Origin: Holophagaceae bacterium
Lineage (GTDB): Bacteria; Acidobacteriota; Holophagae; Holophagales; Holophagaceae
Reading direction: 5' to 3'
NCBI GenBank assembly: GCA_003158505.1
Contig: PMJK01000014.1
Span: forward strand, 22,280-33,394
DNA length: 11,115 bases
A program made the position numbers and the translations under genes. The notes beneath the pieces are model-generated. The model had not been told where the DNA came from. It saw only the letters and a program-made list of their open reading frames with translations, and searched no databases. Below are positions 1 to 6,782 of this stretch, one piece after another (within the stretch, counting starts at the first letter, position 1; every line of letters begins with the position of its first letter).

Positions 1-608
1 CAGTAGGTCTTGCCGAAGGCGGCGATGCCCGGCTCCTGGTAGAGCTGGCCTGACTGGCTGAGGAAGGCCATGCCCTCGTGGAAGTACTCGGTGCCGAACA
101 GCGTGCTGGTCCCTTCGCAGGCGCTGGGCGTGAGGATGGGTGCGTCGAGCAGGGTGAAGCCGTCCTCGTCGAAGAAATCGCGGATGCCCTTCACCAGGGT
201 GTGGCGGATGCGGAGGATGGCCCACTGGCGCTTGCTGCGCAGCCAGAGGTGGCGGTTCTCCATGAGGAATTCGGTGCCGTGCTCCTTGGGTGTGATGGGG
301 AAGTCCGTGCTGCCGCCGATGAGTTCCAGGGACTTCACCAGCAGCTCCGGCTGGCCCGTCTTCGGGTGCAGCTGGACGACACCCGTCACGGAAATAGCGG
401 CCTCCTGGGTGAGCTTCCCCGCCAGTTCGTAGCTCGCCGGATCGGCCTCGGTGGCACCCACCACGCACTGCACGAAACCGGACCCGTCCCGCAGCTCGAT
501 GAAGCGGGTCTTGCTGGTGCGGGCATTGCGGACCCAGCCCCGTAGCCGGACGGTCTCACCGACTTGGCCGGCGAGGAATCGGACTTCGGTGAAGGGCTGG
601 CTGCTCAC
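1..608 (-). CDS. asnS: Asparaginyl-tRNA synthetase, N-terminal part (3' end outside window)
   Basis: The enzyme charges tRNA-Asn with asparagine in the cytoplasm (class IIb synthetase). I translated 202 codons before the window edge. Residues about 18-100 form the OB-fold anticodon-binding domain (RLRGWVRNAR, FIELRDGSG). The catalytic core begins with HGTEFLMENRHLWLRS at 110-125, then the motif-1 region (AILRIRHTLVKGIRDFF) and CEGTSTLFGTEYF followed by FLSQSGQLYQE. These blocks resemble the archaeal/Thermus-like AsnRS group rather than AspRS, though AspRS is the nearest relative and the only serious alternative. The start is GTG at 606-608, with GGAG five bases upstream and an in-frame TAG at 630-632 that excludes an earlier start. 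It follows the chemotaxis genes on the same strand after a 70-base gap; a functional link is not evident. The family is about 430-440 residues, so roughly half is visible. Confidence 0.9.
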   Translation of the reverse strand, partial: MSSQPFTEVRFLAGQVGETVRLRGWVRNARTSKTRFIELRDGSGFVQCVVGATEADPASYELAGKLTQEAAISVTGVVQLHPKTGQPELLVKSLELIGGSTDFPITPKEHGTEFLMENRHLWLRSKRQWAILRIRHTLVKGIRDFFDEDGFTLLDAPILTPSACEGTSTLFGTEYFHEGMAFLSQSGQLYQEPGIAAFGKTY

Positions 609-678
609 GAGGACTCCAGAACCAAACCCCTATTGTGCCCGGGGAACCTCGCTGGCTCCAGAGGCAGCTCTTGTCAGC

Positions 679-1611
679 CTACTTGGCCTCGCGGAACTTC
701 CCGGAAATCGCTCCCTGCATGCCCCTGAGATGGACCATGACCCGCTCGAGCTTCTGCCGGGCGATATCCTGGAACTGCATCTGCTGGATAAGGGCGAACA
801 CCGTGTTCTGCATCTCCTGATTCGTGCGTTCCAGTTCCGCGATGTCGCGTTCGTGGCCCTTCAACTTGCCAAGTCCCGCCTCCTGCTTCAGGTAGCCGAG
901 GCCGCTGAAGGCCTTGTCGGTGCTGGACAACATGGCTTCCACCCGCTCCAGCACCTTGGACATCTCCTGCTCCGTGTAGGAGATGGAACTCTCGATCTGG
1001 GGCAGTACACGCTGCTCACCCTCACCTTTGGAGGGTGCCACCTCAATGAGTTGCTTGAGACTGTCATCAAGACGCTCCTCAAGGCTGAGGGTCGCCAGGA
1101 CTTCCTTTCCCTGGGTGCGCCTGATACCACGGTTGGCGATGAGGGCGGCATCGAGGAGGGTGATCACGCGCTCGCCCTGAACGATGAACCCTTCTACCCA
1201 GGCGCCATCCAGTCCGGCAAGCAGCGGGCTCGCCGGGACAATGTCCTCCTCGGGGATGCTCACGACGGCATCGACGGCGTCCACCAGCAGGCCCGTGGCC
1301 GTCCCAGCCAGATCCAGGACCAGGATGGTGCCGGTCTTCGAGGGGTCCAGCGGAGGCATGGACATTCGCACCCGCAGGTTCACCACGGGAATCACCCGGC
1401 CACGAAGGTCGAGGATGCCCTCCACGGACGGGGGCATGTGCGGCAGCTTGTTCAGACTCTGGAAGGGCGTGATCTCTGCCACATGCCGCAGCCGAAGCCC
1501 ATAGGCCCGGTCGTTCAGGAAGAAGGTCATGAACCGGTGCTGGACCGACCCCTGGCCCTTGGCGCGGACCCGTGCCTCGAGTGAGGGCGAGGGTGCTGCG
1601 CCAAGGTTCAC
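679..1611 (-). CDS. CheW-CheZ fusion: array coupling domain plus CheY-P phosphatase-like helix domain
   Basis: This 310-residue protein joins two chemotaxis functions. Residues about 25-160 are a CheW domain (HRFMTFFLND..., with the core motif GILDLRG at 65-71, and the end VIVQG-like strand ERVITLLDAA), which docks on CheA and receptors. Residues about 165-305 are mostly helical and end in MQFQDIARQKLERVMVHLR. The FQDIARQ segment matches the E. coli CheZ active helix FQDLTGQ; the catalytic Asp and Gln (D143 and Q147 in E. coli) correspond to D282 and Q286 here. The start is GTG at 1609-1611, four bases after GGAGG, and overlaps the cheA stop as GTGA. It is the last gene of the che operon. Inference: the fusion places CheY-P dephosphorylation at the signalling array, as CheA-short does for CheZ in enteric bacteria. 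The CheW call is firm; phosphatase activity is predicted from the motif only. Confidence 0.85.
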   Translation of the reverse strand: MNLGAAPSPSLEARVRAKGQGSVQHRFMTFFLNDRAYGLRLRHVAEITPFQSLNKLPHMPPSVEGILDLRGRVIPVVNLRVRMSMPPLDPSKTGTILVLDLAGTATGLLVDAVDAVVSIPEEDIVPASPLLAGLDGAWVEGFIVQGERVITLLDAALIANRGIRRTQGKEVLATLSLEERLDDSLKQLIEVAPSKGEGEQRVLPQIESSISYTEQEMSKVLERVEAMLSSTDKAFSGLGYLKQEAGLGKLKGHERDIAELERTNQEMQNTVFALIQQMQFQDIARQKLERVMVHLRGMQGAISGKFREAK

Positions 1612-3704
1612 ACGGCCTCCTGGACGGCGAGTTGCAGGAGTTCCGCGGGATCCAGGATCAGCACCACGCCCCCGTCACCCATGATGGACGCGCCGCTGAT
1701 GCCAGGCAGGCTGGCGAGGTAGGGCGCCAGGGGCTTGATGACCACTTCCTGGCGGCGGATGAAGGCATCCACGATGATGCCCATGCGCCGGCCAGCGGCG
1801 GAGACCACCACCACGCAGAGACCATCGGCCTCGCTCGCGGTCTCGTCCGGGGACGCCGACTTCAGCAGGCGTTTGAGGCGGCAGACCCCCAGGACCTCGC
1901 CACGCAGGTTGATGGCCTGCCGGCTGGTGAGGTGGGAGATGTTCTCCGGCGGGATGATGAGGGTTTCCTCGACGGAGGTGCCGGGGAGCGCGAAGACCTG
2001 GTTGCCGCTCTTCACCAGCAGAGCGTCGATGATCGCCAGCGTCAGGGGCAGCTTGATGGTGAAGATGGAGCCCTTGCCCACGGTGGACCGGACTCCCACA
2101 CGGCCATTGAGCTTGCGCACATTGGAGCGCACGACGTCCATGCCCACACCCCGGCCCGAAATGTCCGTCACCTTGGCGGCGGTGCTGAACCCGGGAGCGA
2201 AGATCAGCTCGATCACCTCATCGTCCGGCATGGCATCGACGCGCTCCGCGGAGAACATGCCCTTCTCCACGGCCTTGGCGCGGATGACGGCCGGATCGAT
2301 GCCCTTGCCATCGTCCTCGATCTCCACCACGACGCTGTCACCTTCGTGGCGGGCCCGCAGGATCACGGTTCCCACCTCGGATTTGCCCGATTTGACCCGC
2401 TCTCCCGGCAGCTCAATGCCGTGGTCCGCGCTGTTGCGGATGAGGTGGATCATCGGGTCGCCCAGTTCCTCGATGATGCTCTTGTCGATCTCGGTGTCCT
2501 CCCCGACGAGCTGGAGGTCGATCTTCTTGCCGCTGGCCTTGGCCAAGTCACGGAGCATGCGCGGGAACTTGGAGAAGATGGTCTTCACGGGCACCATGCG
2601 GATGCCCAGCACCGAAGCCTGGATCTCCTTGCTCACGTGATCCAGATACACGGAGGCGTGGGTCAGCTCCTTGGCCACGCCCGCAGCGGGGTGGCCGTTG
2701 ACTTGGGGCACGAGCCGCTCGACCAGGTGGCTGATCATGGTCTTGCTGATGATCAGTTCGGCCACGATGTTCATGAACTGCTCGAGCTTGGCCTGGCTCA
2801 CCCGGATCGTGTCGGTGGCAGCCTTCTCGTCCGTGTTGCGCCGCCCGGTCTTGCGGCGGTCATCGGCGTCAGCCTTGGGCGCGGCCCCTAGGCTCAAGGG
2901 ATGGCAGGTGAGAGTCACGTTCGAAAGCGCCCCGAAGACCTTGCGGATCTCTTCGATGGGCTCCGTGGCCTCGATGATCATCACCAGGTCCAGGTGGAAG
3001 GTCCGGGGATCGAAACTGTCCAGATCCACCAGGGGCTCCCGCGGAACCATCTGCCCGTATAGGAGGCGCCCCACCAGTTCGACCATCTGGAACATCGAGA
3101 AGGGATTGAACGCCGTCCCATAAATGGAGCCGGCCAGTTCGGCCTGGATCCCGACCACCGACTTCCCCTCGGACAGGGCGGCGGCGGCGGCCTTACGGCC
3201 CGCCTCGTCCAGGCCGGACAACGCGGCGGGAAGATGCAGATCGCCGCTGGAGGCCACAGCGGCCACGGCGGCCTGGACGGCCACCGGGACGGCGCCACCT
3301 TTCTTCAGCGTTTCGAGGTTGCGGATCAATTCGCTGGGATCCGGGTCCTCGGCCTCGCCCTGCTTCTTCACCTGGACGCGAACGTCCTCGACCAGGACTT
3401 TCAGCATGTCCACGGTCTCGAAGAGCAGTTCCATGACGCGGTCGCTGAGCTCCATGCGGGACTTGCGGAGGTCGTCCAGCACGTTCTCGCCCATATGGGA
3501 GAGAGCCTGGACCTTCTCGAGCCCGAGGAATCCGGCGGCACCCTTGATGGTATGGACACTCCGGAAGATGGCATTCAGCAGGTCCAGATCACCGGGCGAC
3601 TCCTCGAGGGCCAGGAAGTTGGTCTCGATCTGCTCGAAATGTTCCTGCGCCTCGACGAGGAAGTCCTCGTAGAAGCTGGGATCGTCGAGGGCGAAATTGC
3701 TCAT
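1608..3704 (-). CDS. cheA: Chemotaxis histidine kinase CheA
   Basis: CheA autophosphorylates and passes the phosphate to CheY. The 698-residue protein has a P1/Hpt domain at about 5-115 with the phospho-acceptor H51 in HTIKGAAGFLG, a dimerization domain P3 at about 298-365, and an ATPase domain P4 at about 366-555. P4 shows the N box (DPMIHLIRNSADHGIE, 416-431), G1 (DDGKGID, 464-470) and G2 (GRGVGMDVV, 517-525). The CheW-like P5 domain spans about 557-695 with NLRGEVL at 599-605. All catalytic residues are present, so it should be active. The region 158-272 between P1 and P3 does not look like a classical CheY-binding P2; a predicted alpha/beta segment ends at VTLTCHPL and is followed by a charged linker (280-296). 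The ATG at 3702-3704 overlaps the stop of the upstream triple-CheW gene (ATGA), which implies translational coupling. No receiver domain is fused. Confidence 0.96.
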   Translation of the reverse strand: MSNFALDDPSFYEDFLVEAQEHFEQIETNFLALEESPGDLDLLNAIFRSVHTIKGAAGFLGLEKVQALSHMGENVLDDLRKSRMELSDRVMELLFETVDMLKVLVEDVRVQVKKQGEAEDPDPSELIRNLETLKKGGAVPVAVQAAVAAVASSGDLHLPAALSGLDEAGRKAAAAALSEGKSVVGIQAELAGSIYGTAFNPFSMFQMVELVGRLLYGQMVPREPLVDLDSFDPRTFHLDLVMIIEATEPIEEIRKVFGALSNVTLTCHPLSLGAAPKADADDRRKTGRRNTDEKAATDTIRVSQAKLEQFMNIVAELIISKTMISHLVERLVPQVNGHPAAGVAKELTHASVYLDHVSKEIQASVLGIRMVPVKTIFSKFPRMLRDLAKASGKKIDLQLVGEDTEIDKSIIEELGDPMIHLIRNSADHGIELPGERVKSGKSEVGTVILRARHEGDSVVVEIEDDGKGIDPAVIRAKAVEKGMFSAERVDAMPDDEVIELIFAPGFSTAAKVTDISGRGVGMDVVRSNVRKLNGRVGVRSTVGKGSIFTIKLPLTLAIIDALLVKSGNQVFALPGTSVEETLIIPPENISHLTSRQAINLRGEVLGVCRLKRLLKSASPDETASEADGLCVVVVSAAGRRMGIIVDAFIRRQEVVIKPLAPYLASLPGISGASIMGDGGVVLILDPAELLQLAVQEAV

Positions 3705-5233
3705 GGTTCACCCGTCCTGTTCGCCGCGCCGCGGCGCCCCTGGAGGCCCTGGAGCTGTTCGGTCTCCCCATCGGTCAGAAGCTGCTTGAGCTCGAGCAGA
3801 AAGATCATGCCATTGTCCAGGCGGGCCACCTTCTCGATGTACCGGTTGGCGCCCACGGCAGTGACGGCAGGCGGGGGGCCGAAGCGGTGCAGATCCACGG
3901 GTCGGACTTCATCCACCGCGTCCACCACGAGGCCCGTGAAGACACCGCCGATGCTGGTGATGAGGATCCTGGAGATGGTGGTCGCTTCAACCCGCTCCAG
4001 GCCGAACCGGGTGCGGAGATCCACCACCGGCATGACCTCGCCGCGCAGATTCAGCACGCCGTCCACAAAGTGGGGCGCCCTGGGCACGGGCGTGATCTGG
4101 CCCACCATGATGATCTCGCGGACTTCGTGCAGGCGGAGGCCGTAGCTCTCGGGGCCCAGGTGGAAGACCACCAGTTCGAGGCTGGGCACGGTCTCCTGGG
4201 CCCTGGTGTCGTTGAGGCCGAGTCCCTGGCCCATGGCGGCAATTTTCTCTTGATCGTCGCCCGTGATGATCTTCAGCACGTTGATGAGGCTCACCATGCG
4301 ACCCGGAAGCAGGAGGATGCCCTCCAGGTGTTCCCTTTCCGCCTCTGACAAGGTCTGGGGCGGAGGCAGGACCTGGTCATCCTGCACTCGGAGGATTTCC
4401 TGGATCTCGTCCACCACCACGCCGATCTTGGCGCTTCCGAAGGAGAGGAGGACCACCATGTCCCGCTTGCGCTCGCTGTCGCCCTGCTGGATGGACATGA
4501 TCTCGGAGAGGTCCACCAGCGGCATCACCTGGTCCCGCAGGCAGATGACGCCCAGTACGTAGTCCGGCGCGTCGGGCACCTTGGTCACGGAGGGAAGTTC
4601 GACAATCTCTTCGACTTCATGCAGCGAGATCCCGAAGGACTCGGAGCCCAGGCGGAACGTGACGAAGGGGCGGCCGTCCTCTTCGATTTCCTCATCCGCC
4701 TCATCCCCCGCGCCACCGAAGGTGCCCGTTATGCCGAGCTCCTCGAGTTCAGCGCGCCGGGTCAGTTCCGTGCTGTCCAGAAGCTTTTCAAGATGGATCA
4801 GGGTGATCAGCCGCGTGCCCACTGTGACCATACCCGCCAGGTACTCGGCGCGAATGCCCGCCACCAGGGGCGGTGTCTCACGAATGGTGTGGTCCTCCAG
4901 GCGCACCACTTCGGCGACTGAATCCACTTGAAGACCCGTGGGGCCACTGCCCAGTCTCATGACGATGATGCGAGTCTTCGTGGTGGTTTCCTGGGGCGCG
5001 AGGTGGAACCGGATGCGGCTGTCGATGACGGGGATGATGAGGCCGCGCAGATTGATGACACCGAGGATGAAGCTCGGGCTGCCCGGAACCGGCGTCACAT
5101 CGGTGCGGTGAGTAATCTCCTGCACCCGGTCGATGTCCAGGCCGAACTCCACATTGTCCAGGGTAAAGGTCACCAACTGGCCCGAGGGCACCAGCTCCGT
5201 GGCGAGGAGGGCCTGGGTGGACTCGGCGGCCAT
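3701..5233 (-). CDS. Scaffold protein with three tandem CheW domains
   Basis: This 510-residue soluble protein consists of three CheW repeats, each an SH3-like adaptor fold that links receptors with CheA. Domain 1 covers about 20-153, domain 2 about 189-324 and domain 3 about 352-487. An acidic linker (174-187, rich in Asp/Glu) separates 1 and 2; a second linker (326-350) separates 2 and 3. The core motif reads GVINLRG (58-64) in domain 1, GVICLRD (228-234) in domain 2 and GVLNLRG (392-398) in domain 3, so the middle domain has lost the usual Asn and final Gly but keeps the Arg. The ATG start (5231-5233) is preceded by AAGGA and lies three bases after the CheZ-like gene's stop; the end overlaps cheA by four bases. 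Multi-CheW proteins could bridge several CheA or receptor units; that role is inferred here. No separate single-domain CheW is present in the window. Confidence 0.93.
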   Translation of the reverse strand: MAAESTQALLATELVPSGQLVTFTLDNVEFGLDIDRVQEITHRTDVTPVPGSPSFILGVINLRGLIIPVIDSRIRFHLAPQETTTKTRIIVMRLGSGPTGLQVDSVAEVVRLEDHTIRETPPLVAGIRAEYLAGMVTVGTRLITLIHLEKLLDSTELTRRAELEELGITGTFGGAGDEADEEIEEDGRPFVTFRLGSESFGISLHEVEEIVELPSVTKVPDAPDYVLGVICLRDQVMPLVDLSEIMSIQQGDSERKRDMVVLLSFGSAKIGVVVDEIQEILRVQDDQVLPPPQTLSEAEREHLEGILLLPGRMVSLINVLKIITGDDQEKIAAMGQGLGLNDTRAQETVPSLELVVFHLGPESYGLRLHEVREIIMVGQITPVPRAPHFVDGVLNLRGEVMPVVDLRTRFGLERVEATTISRILITSIGGVFTGLVVDAVDEVRPVDLHRFGPPPAVTAVGANRYIEKVARLDNGMIFLLELKQLLTDGETEQLQGLQGRRGAANRTGEP

Positions 5234-5236
5234 GGC

Positions 5237-5845
5237 TTATTCCTTTTTCTGGGATTTGAAGGCCTCGATCACCGCGTCCGCGTGGGCTTTGTTCTCATCG
5301 GGCGTGGTACCCGTCTGGGCGATGGTATGGCTGATGGAAGGCCGTTCGGTGTCGCTCTTCAGGCCCGTGCCCAGCAGCTCCGCAATGTAGTCATGGATCT
5401 GCCGCAGGTGGTGGACGATGCGCTCGAGCTTCTGGCGCGTGATGTCCTGGAACTGCATGAGGTCCATCACTTCGAAGACCTTGTCCTGGATCTCCTTGCT
5501 GGCGGTCGCCACCTCTTGGATGGCACCCTGGACACCCAGGCTCTGGGCCCCTTCGTGGCGCATCATGTCGGTGATGAGCTGCTGCTGGCGGGACACCAGG
5601 CGGCTGATCTGATCCAGCTGGTCCATGACCTTGTTGGACTCACGTTCGGTCACGGAGGTGACGGTATCCAGTTCGGAGATCACGTGGCCACTGCCGTCCT
5701 TCTTGGGTTCGGCCTGGGTCGTGGGCTCCTTCTTGGAAGGCGCCGCCGGGAAAGCCGCCGCCTCCGGAGCCTTGGCGGCCATCTTGGGCTTCTTGGGGGA
5801 TTTTCCGCCTCCGATGAGGAGGGCGTCGATTTCGGACTGGTCCAT
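5237..5845 (-). CDS. cheZ: CheZ-like CheY-P phosphatase with FliM-like N-terminal docking peptide
   Basis: Predicted to speed dephosphorylation of CheY. The 202-residue protein starts MDQSEIDALLIGGG, very like the CheY-binding N-terminal peptide of FliM and FliY (SQxEIDALL). Residues 15-55 are a low-complexity Ala/Pro/Lys linker. A long helical region (about 55-158) follows, with the CheZ catalytic helix MQFQDITRQKLERIVHHLR; D134 and Q138 align with D143 and Q147 of E. coli CheZ. The C-terminal 45 residues are polar and probably disordered. The same helix occurs in the CheW fusion protein of this operon, nearly identical over 20 residues, so the two are paralogous domains. ATG (5843-5845) has AAGGAG six bases upstream, overlapping the cheY stop. 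It is similar in length to E. coli CheZ (214). The CheZ assignment rests on the short catalytic helix, since the rest of the family is poorly conserved. Confidence 0.85.
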   Translation of the reverse strand: MDQSEIDALLIGGGKSPKKPKMAAKAPEAAAFPAAPSKKEPTTQAEPKKDGSGHVISELDTVTSVTERESNKVMDQLDQISRLVSRQQQLITDMMRHEGAQSLGVQGAIQEVATASKEIQDKVFEVMDLMQFQDITRQKLERIVHHLRQIHDYIAELLGTGLKSDTERPSISHTIAQTGTTPDENKAHADAVIEAFKSQKKE

Positions 5846-5855
5846 GGCCTACTCC

Positions 5856-6212
5856 TTACCCAAGGAGGGACTCGATCTTTTCTTTGAGGGTGTCCGGGGT
5901 GAACGGCTTCACCACGTAGTTGTTCACGCCGGCCTGCAGGGCCTCCACGATGTCCTCCTTCGCGGCGTTGGTCGTCACCATGAGGATCGGGATGACCGGA
6001 TTCTGGCCACGCACGGTCTTCACGAATTCGAGGCCATCCATCTCCGGCATGTTCCAGTCGGTGATGATCATTTCCACCCCGCCCTGGCCGAGCTTCTCGA
6101 GCCCGCTCTTGCCGTTCTCACCCTCCACCACATCGGTGTAGCCGATGCGGGACAGGGTGTTGATGATGATGCGCCGCATCGTCGAGGAATCATCCACGAT
6201 GAGGATCTTCAC
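5856..6212 (-). CDS. cheY: Single-domain response regulator CheY
   Basis: CheY is the diffusible output of CheA: phosphorylated, it binds the motor or another effector. The 118 residues are one receiver domain with all the signature residues: acidic pair D7/D8, phospho-acceptor D52 (ITDWNMP), T80 (VTTNA) and K102 (VVKPF). The switch aromatic position is Y99. No output domain is attached. The start is GTG (6210-6212), five bases after a strong AGGAGG; no other start is needed. It lies 32 bases after the PilZ gene and 10 bases before the CheZ-like gene, which is its likely phosphatase. Close homologues in other operons also serve pili or other outputs, so the motor it controls cannot be told from this window, which holds no flagellar or pilus genes. 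Confidence 0.95.
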   Translation of the reverse strand: MKILIVDDSSTMRRIIINTLSRIGYTDVVEGENGKSGLEKLGQGGVEMIITDWNMPEMDGLEFVKTVRGQNPVIPILMVTTNAAKEDIVEALQAGVNNYVVKPFTPDTLKEKIESLLG

Positions 6213-6244
6213 GGGGGCCTCCTGGAAAGGGTATTAGGTCAGGG

Positions 6245-6640
6245 TCAATTGGAGGGTGGAGGCGCGGTAGCTTCCAGGAACTTCACGAGGGCTTCGAGGT
6301 CATCAGGGTAGACGTTCTGGAACTTGACCCCCAACTCGTATCCTCCCGAATCCATCTGTTCGACGCGGACAACCATGCCCAGGGCGACCAGCGGCCTGAC
6401 CTCGGCATCCTGTACTGGGCCAAAATGATTCTGGTATCGACCCCAACCGGGGACACGCAACTCCAGCTTGAGCAAGGTTCCCAGAGGATAGGCCCTGGGC
6501 GAATCCACCAAGAGCCCGCCGCCGGACACATCCTTGTAGTTGCAGGTGGCCGGTGCCTCCCCCTTGTGGAAGCTCAATTCCTGGAAGCTCAACGACGCTT
6601 CCAGGGGAATCCGTTGGTATTGTCGCCGTTCCTGGCTCAT
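6245..6640 (-). CDS. PilZ-domain protein, predicted c-di-GMP receptor
   Basis: A 131-residue protein made of a single PilZ domain. The c-di-GMP binding signature is complete: RQYQR at 6-10 (RxxxR) and DVSGGG at 37-42 (DxSxxG). The strands that follow (GTLLKLELRVPG, ALGMVVRVEQMD, YELGVKFQNV) fit the PilZ beta barrel, and the tail EALVKFLEA is helical. I chose the ATG at 6638-6640 because GAGGA lies five bases upstream and because the PilZ similarity begins at once (MSQERRQYQRIP). A longer reading frame continues upstream, but it is only the antisense of pyrR and lacks PilZ features; an ATG eight codons earlier has no good ribosome site. It is the first gene of the apparent che operon, 32 bases before cheY, so it may bring c-di-GMP input to the pathway or act on the same motor. 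The partner is unknown. Confidence 0.9.
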   Translation of the reverse strand: MSQERRQYQRIPLEASLSFQELSFHKGEAPATCNYKDVSGGGLLVDSPRAYPLGTLLKLELRVPGWGRYQNHFGPVQDAEVRPLVALGMVVRVEQMDSGGYELGVKFQNVYPDDLEALVKFLEATAPPPSN

Positions 6641-6729
6641 AACAGTCCTCAGATGGGGCATCGGAGGGGAGGCATCCCGACTTGAATCCTGCAAAACCTG
6701 CCCCGACTCCCCGGGCCGGGTCCGGGCTC

Positions 6730-6744
6730 GGCTAGACTTTAGCC
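6730..6744. promoter_or_regulatory. Small inverted repeat overlapping a possible pyrR -10 element
   Basis: The sequence GGCTAGACTTTAGCC has perfect 5-base arms (GGCTA/TAGCC) around a 5-base spacer. It contains TAGACT at 6733-6738, a plausible sigma-70 -10 element for pyrR; no convincing -35 element is seen 16-18 bases upstream in the GC-rich flank. If used, transcription would start near 6744-6746 and give a leader of about 38 bases. The palindrome could be a small operator serving either divergent gene, but this is weakly supported. Confidence 0.35.
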
Positions 6745-6751
6745 TGTGCGC

Positions 6752-6768
6752 GCGTCCCGAGGGGACGC
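6752..6768 (+). promoter_or_regulatory. Leader hairpin just before the pyrR ribosome binding site
   Basis: GCGTCCC, a GAG loop, and GGGACGC form a perfect 7-bp stem. It ends five bases before GGAGG (6774-6778), the Shine-Dalgarno sequence of pyrR. There is no U-tract, so it is not an intrinsic terminator, and the leader seems too short for the antiterminator/terminator pair of Bacillus pyr operons. A role in translational control, perhaps through PyrR itself, is possible; the canonical PyrR binding-loop consensus is not evident. Confidence 0.45.
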
Positions 6769-6782
6769 ACCCCGGAGGTTCC

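Noticed and set aside
609..678. Terminator between the CheW-CheZ gene and asnS
   Set aside because: No stable stem with a T-tract was found on the minus strand.
1572..2891. 439-codon open frame on the plus strand across cheA
   Set aside because: Antisense shadow of cheA. Its composition (many His, Asp, Gly) is typical of reverse-frame GC-rich DNA, and it shows no domain motif.
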